Shown: positions 1 through 8,470 of the stretch, piece after piece
Numbering within the stretch: the first letter of the stretch is position 1
Layout of the letters: each line of letters begins with the position of its first letter
Source: Annulohypoxylon bovei var. microspora
Lineage: Eukaryota > Ascomycota > Sordariomycetes > Xylariales > Hypoxylaceae
Reading direction: 5' to 3'
DNA: 12,299 nt
NCBI GenBank assembly: GCA_022836615.1
Contig: MU405519.1
Coordinates: 1 to 12,299 of the forward strand
The notes under the pieces: generated by a model
Databases searched by the model: none
Seen by the model: only the letters and a program-made list of their open reading frames with translations
What the model was told of the DNA's origin: nothing
Program-made: the position numbers and the translations under genes

Positions 1-7
1 TGATCAA

Positions 8-79
8 CTGATTGACTGACTGGTTGAAACCCTGGTTCAAAAGCTGGTTGATTCAACAACTGGTTGAACAGCTGATTGA
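8..79. repeat. 12-bp minisatellite, CTGRTTGA core
   Basis: The octamer CTGRTTGA (one copy ends CA) begins at 8, 20, 32, 44, 60 and 72, giving a 12-bp period with one 16-bp step. Base composition is balanced, unlike the DNA from about 285 onward, so this lies outside the strongly mutated block. The repeat fades after 80 into looser TTACTGACTGATT copies up to about 115. No gene can be supported here. A 4-residue repeat in a neighbouring protein cannot be excluded because the window starts at base 1. Confidence 0.8.
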
Positions 80-152
80 CTTACTTACTGACTGATTTAT
101 TTACTGATTAAACAACGGGTTAAGCAGCTTATTAACTCCTTAGCAAAAAGAA

Positions 153-196
153 CACATTCCCACATGGGGGGCTCCCACCGCCCCCCAAACCCCCGG
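153..196. other. G/C-tract block with potential hairpin
   Basis: A run of six G (166-171) is followed after nine bases by six C (181-186) and, three bases later, five C (190-194). The G and C runs can pair as a short hairpin, and the C runs could form an i-motif (G-quadruplex on the other strand). This is the last G/C-rich sequence before the AT-rich block begins. Function is unknown. Confidence 0.5.
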
Positions 197-199
197 ATC

Positions 200-284
200 T
201 TAACCTTAATTTTAACCTTACCCTTAACCTTAATTTTATTTTTACCCTTAACCTTAATTTTATTTTTACCCTTAACCTTAACTT
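200..284. repeat. 24-bp tandem repeat, ACCCTTAACCTTAA core
   Basis: Two exact 24-bp units lie at 220-243 and 244-267, with a partial third at 268-284 and shorter TTAACCTTAATTTT relatives from 200. The unit superficially resembles telomere DNA, but the TTAGGG/CCCTAA hexamer itself does not repeat. The array sits at the junction between balanced sequence and the AT-rich block. Confidence 0.85.
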
Positions 285-609
285 AATTATTAACCTTACG
301 TGGTTTTGAAGGTTTATATGGTTTTAAAAACTTAATTTTTAATTTAAATTAATTTGTTTTTTATAATTAAATAAAATAAGTAATTAATTAATTTTTAAAA
401 AAATAACTTTTACGTGCGAAAAGTAATAATTTAAAAGTGGCTTAATATATGGTTCGAAAAGTGGTTAATTAAAAAGGTGGCTTAAAAAGGTTATTACGTG
501 CGTAAATAATTAAAAAATAAATTTTAAAAAAAAATGTATTTAATTAAAAATATAAATGAATTTAATTAATTAAAAGCGTTACGTTTAAATTAATTAAATT
601 CGAAAAAGT

Positions 610-675
610 TTATTAATTATTTATTAATTTTTTATTAATTATTTTATTAATTATTTATTAATTACTTTATTAATT
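610..675. repeat. TTATTAATT repeat with 11-12 bp period
   Basis: TTATTAATT begins at 610, 621, 632, 644, 655 and 667, so the steps are 11, 11, 12, 11 and 12 bases. The copies are joined by T, AT, TT or ACT. The period is near one helical turn. It may be a mutated minisatellite, and chance is partly mitigated by the regular spacing of six copies. Confidence 0.6.
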
Positions 676-1425
676 ACTTAATTAATAATTAATAATTTAT
701 AAATTATAATAAAAGTTTAAACATAATAATATTTTCCGAACGAATTAACATTTAATTTAATTATTAAAAATAATTTTTAATCGAATTATTATATTATTAA
801 AAATAATATTAAATTTATAATATTAATTAATTAAATTTATAATATATTATTATAACGAAAATTTAAATTTAATTAATATATACGTTATTATATAATTTTA
901 TATATAAATAAAAATATTTCTTTTAATCATTTATAATTAATGCCACGGTTAAAAACATTAATTTCGCTTCATTTTAATTATAATTTTAAATAATTATATT
1001 ATATTTAATATATTATTTAAGTTTATATAAAATTAATATTATATAATTATATTTAATGGTTTTTTTAATAAATTAAATTATATGTTTTTAAAATTAATAT
1101 ACGTTATATTTTAAAGCTTTAAAATTAAATTATTTTTATATATATAATTATAGATTAAGTTAATTAAATAATTATAATTAAATGTGGTTTAAGTATAATT
1201 AAAAAGTGGTTATATAAATAAATGATTAACTTTTAATTAAATTTATTTAATTAAATAAAAGATTAAAAATATATAAAATAAATTAAAAAATAACTTTTTA
1301 AATATAATTATAATAAATAATTTTTTTTAATTATTAAAATTTTATTAAAAAGGAAATAATTAATTTAATTAAAACGTATGTTTAATAAAAATGGTAAATA
1401 AAAATAAAAAAAAAATATTTATATT

Positions 1426-1430
1426 TATAT
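1426..1430. repeat. possible 5-bp target-site duplication (left copy)
   Basis: TATAT directly precedes the 5' LTR as defined here, and TATAT also directly follows the 3' LTR at 10503-10507. Five bases is the usual duplication for Ty3/Gypsy integrases. In such AT-rich DNA the match carries little information, so it is only consistent with the proposed LTR edges. Confidence 0.3.
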
Positions 1431-1585
1431 TGGGGAAAGACCTCAATGTCACCATCAGGAGGAAGGCGCACTAGATGCTTGATACATGTACCTTAGCTGA
1501 ATCCTGTTCCCGATAGCTTTCTCTTTTAGATCTTAGAACAATCAACAATCATTCAAGACACACAGACGAACGTTACCTAATAATT
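1431..1585 (+). repeat. 5' LTR, unmutated copy
   Basis: This sequence aligns without any gap to 10348-10502 (constant offset of 8,917). By hand count the two copies differ at 41 of 155 sites: 24 are G here and A there, 17 are C here and T there, and no transversion was seen. Similarity ends upstream near 1428 and downstream at 1585, where the primer-binding site begins. The promoter should lie here, but I see no convincing TATA box. Confidence 0.88.
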
Positions 1586-1600
1586 GGTAGCTCTGCTCCA
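1585..1600 (+). promoter_or_regulatory. putative tRNA primer-binding site
   Basis: TGGTAGCTCTGCTCCA lies exactly where similarity to the 3' LTR stops. Primer-binding sites of LTR elements typically start with TGG, the complement of the tRNA CCA end. I cannot assign the primer tRNA by eye. Overlap of one base with the LTR end reflects uncertainty in the boundary. Confidence 0.6.
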
Positions 1601-1919
1601 GCTCTTAGGAGCGTCCAATACAACAGACCCGCTTGTGTGAAGTTTCTAGACTTCACCGAGTGATGAACAGATCGATTCCGCCCGCGCGCGTATGAGACCA
1701 CGCCAAGAAAGGGCAGGACAATATTCGGCCTCACCATACGGGAATCCCCTCAAGTCTTCCAAATTCCCAACAATCTCTCGTTTCTAACCCCGAGAGACAG
1801 CTCCTCCCAGATTCCCCTAGAATCGAGGAAGCAACGCAACATATGATTCACACATTGACACTGATGACGCTTACAGTGACAGCATATGACGCGTACAACA
1901 AACTTTATTTAGCCTCCAC
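1601..1919 (+). other. retrotransposon 5' leader, unmutated
   Basis: About 320 bases of balanced composition separate the primer-binding site from the Gag ATG. They have none of the C-to-T signature seen further on. A 7-bp perfect hairpin lies at 1637-1656, and a short GCTCC/GGAGC inverted repeat lies at 1595-1612. Leaders of this kind usually hold RNA packaging and dimerisation signals; that role is inferred here from position only. An in-frame TGA at 1887-1889 supports 1920 as the first usable Gag start. Confidence 0.65.
1637..1656 (+). ncRNA. leader hairpin
   Basis: GTGAAGT (1637-1643) and ACTTCAC (1650-1656) are perfect reverse complements around the 6-base loop TTCTAG. It sits about 40 bases after the primer-binding site, a usual place for packaging or dimerisation stems in LTR elements. 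The function is inferred from position; the pairing is seen directly. Confidence 0.5.
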
Positions 1920-3041
1920 ATGTCATTATCAGCAGCCGATACCAAGATTCTGGAAGTTGCTCAGTTTTTGAAACACAACAGGAACTCTTCAGCTGTCAAG
2001 CGGCTATCACAGGAAGATCAAACATACATTTTTGACAAGGCAGCGATACTAGATAATCGGGAGACGCCAGCATCGGATAGTTCGCAGAACAGACGGCAGA
2101 CCAGGAACTCCTCCAAGACTCCACCACCATTCAATCCTGAATGGGTAGTTGACTCACATAAGTTTAAGGCTGAATTCACGAAAGCACTGACATATGCAAA
2201 AGCCACTGTCCCAAGACCCCCAAGACCCGAAGCAACTACACATCTCTCTCCTTTGTCAGCGGATAGTGCCCCCACGAAATCACTGATTTCTACCCCAGCA
2301 AAATCCCCATTCACGTCGTTGGGACGCCTCTGGCGACAACGAGAAAAAAGCTACGAAAAAGAAGGAGACATAGAACTCGAGGACATAGAACTCGAGGACA
2401 TAGAACTCGAGGAGCGAGAACTGACTACTCCCCGTGTGCTGTTGCCACCACCGTCTTCCAGACGGACAGACATCAGTGATCTGGCTACTCCAGCCATTAA
2501 TGTTATCAAGCCACATCAGAGTTTACACCTACCACAAGACGAGTCTGAGCAACAACTGAGACCAAATCCCCTGTTGGCACCATCGAACGACCTGGGTTCA
2601 TTGATACCAAGACCCTTTGTGAGATCACGTGTTGTCTTCACCAACCCTTCTGTGCATCACCAGAGTACACAGACCGATAAATCTTATGCTAATATTGTTG
2701 AGTGCCAAACTGGCACACAGACTGATCAACCAAGTTATTGCCATACAGCAACCCAAACAGCCACATACAGCCACGCAGAAACCCAGACCGACTCAACAGA
2801 GAAGTCCAATAGTCCTGAGAGTTCATCCGAACAATATTCTGACAATCAATCTTTTCAGTCGAGTTCAGTGTTGAATCTGTCACGTTCCAGTTCCGAGATG
2901 GAGAACAATGACAATGGCGAGGGCGAGGATAACCTCAACCCAGGCCCCAACAATGCACAGAACCCGATCGCCGATGCGATCAAGATTGTAACAACTCCAT
3001 TGGCTGGTCTGTTGAACGAGTTTTGTGATATGATATCATAG
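1920..3041 (+). CDS. gag: intact N-terminal part of retrotransposon Gag (373 codons)
   Basis: Open frame starting at ATG 1920 (in-frame stop at 1887) and ending at TAG 3039, most simply a mutated CAG, since Gag continues in the same frame beyond it. The product lacks any domain I recognise and looks largely disordered. It has a Pro/Arg segment (residues about 97-105), an acidic triple repeat DIELE at 150-164, four TQT motifs centred on Gln 251, 267, 279 and 289 (three as TQTD), and a Ser-rich stretch near 298-326. It ends in a more ordered helix-like segment just before the conserved Gag core. Codon use and composition are normal, unlike everything downstream. Assignment to Gag rests on position after LTR, primer site and leader, and on frame continuity with the core at codon 451. 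It could now be expressed as a short protein, but nothing here shows that. Confidence 0.75.
   Translation: MSLSAADTKILEVAQFLKHNRNSSAVKRLSQEDQTYIFDKAAILDNRETPASDSSQNRRQTRNSSKTPPPFNPEWVVDSHKFKAEFTKALTYAKATVPRPPRPEATTHLSPLSADSAPTKSLISTPAKSPFTSLGRLWRQREKSYEKEGDIELEDIELEDIELEERELTTPRVLLPPPSSRRTDISDLATPAINVIKPHQSLHLPQDESEQQLRPNPLLAPSNDLGSLIPRPFVRSRVVFTNPSVHHQSTQTDKSYANIVECQTGTQTDQPSYCHTATQTATYSHAETQTDSTEKSNSPESSSEQYSDNQSFQSSSVLNLSRSSSEMENNDNGEGEDNLNPGPNNAQNPIADAIKIVTTPLAGLLNEFCDMIS
2367..2411 (+). repeat. 15-bp triplicate encoding DIELE
   Basis: GACATAGAACTCGAG occurs three times head to tail, at 2367-2381, 2382-2396 and 2397-2411, apparently identical. It encodes three DIELE units within Gag and is followed by a related EERE. 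Exact identity suggests recent slippage expansion and shows that this segment has escaped the mutations seen downstream. Confidence 0.9.
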
Positions 3042-3854
3042 TAGTGAGATAATAATAACAGAGATGGTTGGTCCTTGAAAGATATTAGTTTCTTTTAATT
3101 AAATTTATTCCTTATATTTGGAAGTGGCGAAGTTATAATAGTTGGCAAGGATATGATTTGGAGGAGTGTTTATTTATTTATAGATTTAGTAAATTTAACT
3201 AAGGCGAATGATAGTCGAAAGGAGATAATTTGAAAGAAGTTTTTATAATTATTGCGAAGAAGTGTATAACAATGGTGGATCTTAATCTTATTAGTAATGG
3301 AGTGTAATGTTATAATAATTAATAATATTTACGCATTTCGATGTTTATTTTTATAATATTATATTCTTAAGACGGAAGCCGTAAAATTCTTGCGAGAGTC
3401 ATGATATTCGCGAAACGATTATTTATATAATATATTTATTTTATAATGGGTTATAAAATTTATATGTAATTGTTAAGTTATACGAATGGATTGCCTTATA
3501 CAATATATGGCGTAGTTGTATAATGTATTTAATAATAATTTTTGTGTGTTAATAATTTAATTAATAAATGGTATTTCGTTAAAAGATTATTTATTGTATA
3601 TATAAGATTAATAATACGCTTAACGAATATAATTATTATTATTTAACGTTAAAAATATGGTTTTAAAGGTCGGCGATATATTATTATAAAAATGATTAAT
3701 TAAAGGTTTATTAATGGTAAATATACGAATGTTAATTAAAATAATTAATTATATTGGAATAATAAATGATATATAAGCTTTGGAACTAATATAAAACAAT
3801 GAACCTTAAAATGTTTTCGATGTTTATTATAAGTAAAACGTATAACGTAAAAAT
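3042..3854 (+). pseudogene. Gag capsid-like core, mutated
   Basis: The frame continues directly from the intact ORF. Near 3060-3090 it reads DGWSLKDISFF, and near 3120-3180 GSGEVIIVGKDM, matching the spacing of the conserved Gag start in ascomycete Gypsy elements. The pattern QWW at 3270-3278 corresponds to the (A)xxWW motif of retrotransposon Gag. Mutation density rises along this segment: non-CpG cytosines still occur near 3060-3410 and become rare after 3500. Family recognition is from remembered motif patterns, not a search. Confidence 0.65.
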
Positions 3855-3999
3855 AATTATCGTTTAAATTATAATAATAATAATAATGGTTATAATAATA
3901 ATTGGTATAGATAAAATAATAATAAATATAATAATAATAATAATCGTTTTAATAATAATAATAATCGATTAAATAATGATAATAATTGTTATAATTATC
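3855..3999 (+). pseudogene. Asn-rich Gag tail (nucleocapsid-like low complexity)
   Basis: In the Gag frame this reads as runs of four or five Asn separated by Arg, Tyr, Trp, Lys and Leu, at DNA level a chain of AAT triplets. Some Leu, Tyr and stop positions are probably mutated Pro, His and Gln. Arg/Asn-rich tails in fungal Gag are candidates for RNA binding. The AAT triplets are a consequence of coding for Asn, with possible AAC-to-AAT change, rather than a simple microsatellite. Confidence 0.6.
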
Positions 4000-4403
4000 G
4001 AAGCTAATATTTATAACGTAATTATAAATATAATTAAGGTGGATATAATTAATCTTACGGATAGCGTGGTAATTAACGTTTTTAATAAAGAAATAATAAA
4101 CGTTAAAAATATTATTAAAGTTTTAAATATAACGGGTATAAGCGTTATAAAAACGATGGATGTTTTTATAAACGATTTTATCGTTAAGGAAAATATGAAT
4201 AATAGTTAAATAATAAATATTATTTAATAAATGAAGTTAAGTATAATTATAATGAAAATAATTATAAGGAAAATAAAAATTAATTAATTATAAACGGTTA
4301 TTTTTTATTAAAAGATTACGAAAAAAAAAAAGACGATTAATTAAAGTATTTTAATTATTTAACGAGCTTATATGATTGTAATATACGTATAGATAAGCAA
4401 ATA

Positions 4404-4472
4404 TGTTATAAATGTGAAAAAAGCTTTTTAATAAAATCGGATTATTTTAAATATGTGTATGTAAATAAATGT
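4404..4472 (+). pseudogene. C2HC zinc finger between Gag and protease
   Basis: In frame from codon 829 the sequence reads CYKCEKSF, then a 12-residue spacer ending in a Tyr codon where His (CAT to TAT) is expected, then five residues and Cys at 4470-4472. The pattern is C-x2-C-x12-H-x5-C, seen in many ascomycete Gypsy polyproteins upstream of protease. It differs from the classical CCHC knuckle of other retroelements. The His is inferred; the three Cys are present. Confidence 0.6.
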
Positions 4473-4536
4473 ATTTTATACAAAGAAAGTTAATCCATAT
4501 TTTCGCTTAAACGTGCGTGACGTTTATTTAAAAGTT

Positions 4537-4584
4537 ATAATCGTTTAAAATCTTTAATATATAATCGTTTAAAATCCTTAATAC
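4537..4584 (+). repeat. 24-bp tandem duplication inside Gag-Pol
   Basis: The units at 4537-4560 and 4561-4584 differ at two positions only, both T versus C. In the polyprotein frame they encode an 8-residue repeat, YNRLKSLI twice. Since both differences are transitions of the type seen throughout, the two units were probably identical before mutation. Confidence 0.75.
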
Positions 4585-4859
4585 GATAATAATTCCGTAA
4601 TTAATTAACGTATTACGCGTTTTTAATAATGGAAGATGTTATTAACAAGTATTTTTTATAAAAATAATAAAGCGGCGAAATATAAGACGAAATAATTGAA
4701 CGGAAAACGATAATTTCTTAAATTAAATATGAAATAAAACGAATAATTGTTGGAAAAGGATATTTTATTAATAAAGTATAAAATCTAACATAAGAAATAC
4801 TTGTATACGAGTTAAGTGAAACCATTTTACGCATATGGAAAAAATATATAAGTTTAAAA

Positions 4860-5300
4860 GTGGAAATTTAAAACGTATATGGAAATAAATCTATAGTGTG
4901 CATAAATATAAAAATATTTTATAAAATGGTTAATTAAAAATGGCTTAATAGTTTTATGGAAGATTACGAAATATTTAAGCTTTTAAAGTTAATGTTTATG
5001 AAAAGTGTAATATTAAGATTATTAGAAATGTAATATAAGGCAAAATTTAACGTATTTATGGTAAAATAAAGTACCGATAATATATAAGCATTTATACGAA
5101 TGCTAATTAAAACATGGATAAACGATAAAAGATTCACGTTAAATTTATTATTAAGAAACGATTTCTTAGTTAAACAAAGTGTAATATTAAATTATAAAAA
5201 GGATATATTATTATTCTTATGTTATTTATATGTACGGATTTTAATTAAGTATATTAAGGAAAATAAAATAATTAAACGTAATGTTATTATATTATATTAA
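4860..5300 (+). pseudogene. retropepsin-like aspartic protease, mutated
   Basis: The likely active site is at 4899-4913, reading CINIK where C(I/V)DTG is expected. The catalytic Asp codon (4905) is AAT, Thr is ATA and Gly is AAA, each explained by transitions. It is followed by a KWL segment, then at 5100-5300 by a stretch free of stops with LLLRNDFL, matching the (I/L)GxDxL motif near the end of retropepsins. This stretch stays open for 66 codons by chance. Confidence is moderate because the active site is reconstructed by pattern. Confidence 0.6.
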
Positions 5301-5539
5301 ATTAAAATGTTAATATATATATTTATAATAATATTAATGAATTATATGAATTTATTAAAGAATAAAGATTTTAAATTTATATCAAAGTTTATAAAAGTTA
5401 TAATAAGTTTATATAATTTTATTTCGGCAAAAGGAGTGGTATATATGAATTAATTAAACGATATAATGGTAATTTATAAGCATTAACGATTGGGACGTAT
5501 AAAAGAAATTACGGAGTATGGAAGTTTTAAAATGATATG

Positions 5540-5790
5540 GGAAAAAGTTAACCTTGTATAAGCAGCGGCAACATGCACATAACACCAGGAGTCGGACGAA
5601 ATATGTGAGATGAATCTTGCGAATGAGTTCGATATGGACGAGGAAGTATGTGACATATTAACAACGGATGAGAAAACTTTAGAAGACTTATGGCAATATT
5701 TTATTAAAATTGTAGATTTCGGATAAGCAAATCTACCATCTCTAGGCGCGGGTAGATTTGAACACGTTAATAAAATAGTTATCAAGCGAG
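5540..5790 (+). pseudogene. acidic linker before reverse transcriptase, lightly mutated
   Basis: In the polyprotein frame this reads as an acidic stretch including MDEEVCDILTTDEKTLEDLW, then a segment similar to the region that precedes reverse transcriptase in ascomycete Gypsy elements. It retains many more non-CpG cytosines (for example ACATGCACATAACACC near 5571-5586) than its surroundings. Only a few stops are present. No specific function is recognised. Confidence 0.55.
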
Positions 5791-5939
5791 GAGTGTATTA
5801 TTGTGTAACGAATTTAGTTTTTGTATAACGTCTTATCGATGTGTTAGAAAAATGGGATTATTAGGAAGATTAAGGAGTAATAAAGCTTCTTAAAGCCGAG
5901 AAAATGTTAGTAAATCTTGTGGATAATTGGTAAGAAATA

Positions 5940-6710
5940 TATAAAGTTAAGTATATATATTTATTAAGTGTATAAGATAAATAATTCCTGGATAAGATTT
6001 TTAATGTAATACATAAAAAAAAGAAAATGGAGTAAATAAAAGAAGTAATTCCTTTCGATTACCCTTATTTTATCGTATGGAAATTAGTTAATGGAAAGAA
6101 AAAAGGTCGTGTTATAATTAATTTAAAAGCATTTAATAAAATTACATTAATAAATATATATTTATTACCACGCTAAGAAAAAATCATTTAATTAATAAAA
6201 AGGCATAAATATTTTATAATAATTAATGGCACGGTATTTTACCATTAATTATTAATATTTTTACGAAATTGAAATAAAATGATAATTATTTCGTTAAAAG
6301 GATTAGAAATATTTAATATTACATTAATAAGATTTAAGAATTTTTCGGCATACGGATAAAAGTTCATGGATTAACGTTTAAAATTATTTAAGGATTTTAC
6401 AAAAATATATATAAATGATATTATAATTTTCTTTAATATAAAAGAAAAATATAAATAATATTTAAATAAAATGTTTAAAATGTATTAAAATGTTAAATTA
6501 ATATTGTTACTTAAGAAATTATTTTTAAGATATCTTGCGATTATATTATTAAGTTTTATAATAAACGGTGATGGCGTTGTATTTATTAACGAATGTGTTA
6601 ATGTAATTAAAAAGATTAAAATATTAAAAATGTTATTAAATTTAAAAACGTATATAAGCATGACGAGATATTTAAAGAAATATATATTGTGGTATTTATA
6701 GAAAATTATA
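5940..6710 (+). pseudogene. reverse transcriptase domain, mutated
   Basis: The best preserved enzyme. PFDYPYFIVWKLVNGKKKGR begins at 6051 and corresponds to the fingers region of fungal Gypsy enzymes. Motif A reads INGTVFYH with AAT (6225) in place of the catalytic Asp. The YxDD box reads YINDI (6408-6422), again Asn (AAT at 6414) in place of the first Asp, with the second Asp kept. The thumb segment from 6504 to 6701 happens to be free of stops and includes the family pattern GDG and SMTRYLKKYI. Identification from these motifs in order is firm. Confidence 0.88.
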
Positions 6711-7150
6711 TTATTATAAGATAAGAAAACGATAATGTTAGTGATAACGAAGACGGATAATAAAATTTTGATGATATTAAACGCTTATAAAAAGTTTATA
6801 ACAAAAACGAAGTTTATATTTATAAATGTTAAGAAAGAATTTTTTTAAATTATTTAAAAAAAGTTATTGAATTTTTTATTATTATTATATTAGGATTACA
6901 ACGAGTATGTGTTTATAAAGATAAATGCCTTTAAATAATGAGGTTTTGGAATAATGATTTTTCAATTATTAAATAAATGGGATAAAATAATAAATTTTTT
7001 ATATAATAAGTTATTACTTATTTTGTTTATGTTTAAGGTATTAATGAAAGTTGAATTATAATATGGGATTATTGAATTAAAAATAGTATGCCTTATATGG
7101 GTATTAAGATTAAATAAAATATAATTATAATTATGTAAAAAATTAATATA
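6711..7150 (+). pseudogene. RNase H domain, mutated
   Basis: Follows reverse transcriptase in frame. FIKINAFK at 6912-6935 and GFGIMIF just after it match the start of Ty3/Gypsy RNase H, which usually reads (V)D(A/V)S then GxG. The catalytic Asp codon is AAT at 6924. Further on, YGIIELKIVCLIWVLR near 7063-7111 matches the conserved TELE segment with the second Glu replaced by Lys. Boundaries are approximate. Confidence 0.7.
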
Positions 7151-7399
7151 AGTGGTTATAAACTATAAAGTAATAAAGGTTATAATGAATTAATAAACTT
7201 TACGTATTATTAATGTTAATAAAATGAATAATAAGTTAATAATGGTATTGTTATATTTATTATAATTTAATTACGATATTTATTATATTATGGGAAAATT
7301 AAACTTAATGTTAAATGTATTATTAAAATTATTAATTATGTTAAACTTTTATGATAATAAAAAAATGTAAAATGAAATGAAATTAATATTAAAAAATAT

Positions 7400-8470
7400 T
7401 ATGAATGAATTTATATACGTTATAAATAAAATATAAATTAAATAAAAGTTTTATAATAAATTAATAAAAGGATATATTAAAAATAATAAATTAATAAAAT
7501 TACGAGCTATTTTAATTAAGGTGAAAAAAAATAATAAAAGTATATTAAAATAGTATAAATATATTATATAAAATAATTTAATATATTATATTAATATATT
7601 AAAATAAAATAAATTTATTATTTCCTTTAATTATATGTAAAACGTGTTAATTATGGTATATAATAATAAGTATTATTTTAAATAAAAATGAATAATACAT
7701 AACTTATAAAATGTTTAAATTTAAAGGATAACATAAAAAATTTAAAAATATATAAATTATTATTTTTAATGTTATGAAAATTAAATAAATAAATTAAAAT
7801 AATATAAAAAATTATTGCTTATAAATTTATTGGTAATATTATATTATATTATTATATAAGATTTTATTATAAGATTATTACGTATTTTATTTAAAAAATT
7901 TTTATAAGTAATAAAAGAATATAATTATTTCGATATGTTAATGGTTATAATGTGTAAATTTTTAAAAAAAATTATATTAATATTAAGTATTATAAAGTAT
8001 ATAATAAAATAATAGGTAAATTAATTTATATGGGTTTTTATATTATACGATTAAAATATATTAAATAAAGTTATATTAAATAAAGATTTAAAATTTATTT
8101 TTAAAATATAACAAAATTTATTTATTAAGTTTAATATAATATTAATATTATTAATTAATTATTATTTATAAATAAATGGATAATTAAAATGTAAGAATTA
8201 AAAAGTTAAAATTATATTATAATATTATTATATATTCGGATCATTTATAACATAAGTTAAAATAATTTTAATCTTATAATATAATATTAATAATTTTAAA
8301 TTAAATGTATTAAAATGAAGTTTTAATGAAATTATATTAGGTTTTTATTTACGAATAATTTTATTTATGTTAAAAGTTTTAATTAATGTAATTAATAATG
8401 AAATATTACGAAAAATGTATTAATATAAAGTAAAAGTTATAATAAATTTAACGGTAATAAAAGTTAAAGT
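7400..8470 (+). pseudogene. integrase zinc-binding and catalytic core, mutated
   Basis: A degraded zinc-binding part lies around 7640-7790. Its last Cys-x2-Cys pair seems reduced to Tyr-x2-Cys. The core is clear: DF(I) with the first catalytic Asp retained (GAT at 7860), then YNYFDMLMVIMCKF from 7920, NKDLKF with the second acidic position as Asn (AAT at 8079), and the TNGQSER-like segment near 8172-8192 with the catalytic Glu position reading Lys (AAA at 8187). A segment like SPNEVL, here NEVLMKL, is near 8315. It would insert the element's cDNA into chromatin; it is certainly inactive now. Confidence 0.8.

Larger units (their letters stand above)
285..1430. other. AT-rich, RIP-like decayed DNA, no gene seen
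   Basis: This stretch is almost only A and T with no credible reading frame on either strand. In its first 250 bases the remaining C lies mostly in CpG (for example ACGTGCG at 411-417 and 496-502) while G is commoner, which suggests C-to-T change on this strand. Further on, both G and C are scarce. Variants of AAAAGTGG and AAGGTGGCTTAA recur between 430 and 490, probably the remains of an older repeat. Its identity cannot be recovered by eye. Confidence 0.7.

Noticed and set aside
1..120. CRISPR-like array
   Set aside because: The repeats are 8-12 bp with 4-8 bp between cores, far from CRISPR geometry, and the genome context is eukaryotic.
200..290. telomere repeat
   Set aside because: The 24-bp unit contains CCCTTAACC but not runs of CCCTAA/TTAGGG, and balanced non-telomeric sequence precedes it.
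2018..2883. minus-strand and alternate-frame ORFs within the Gag N-terminus
   Set aside because: They overlap the longer plus-strand frame that has LTR, primer-site and frame-continuity support. They have no motif of their own.
3871..3970. AAT microsatellite
   Set aside because: The triplets are in the Gag-Pol frame, interrupted by Arg, Tyr, Trp and Lys codons, and read as an Asn-rich protein segment.
3976..4209. 77-codon ORF of Ile, Asn and Val
   Set aside because: A chance stop-free stretch of the degraded Gag-Pol region, starting at an internal ATG. It is not an independent gene.
5100..5300. 66-codon ORF as a separate small gene
   Set aside because: It is in the Gag-Pol frame and corresponds to the end of the protease domain, so it is part of the pseudogene.
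5483..5785. 100-codon open frame on the minus strand
   Set aside because: It is the antisense of the lightly mutated linker in Gag-Pol. The plus frame matches the polyprotein frame and continues into reverse transcriptase, and the minus translation has no recognisable family.
6504..6701. 65-codon ORF as a separate small gene
   Set aside because: It is in the Gag-Pol frame and encodes the thumb part of the reverse transcriptase domain.
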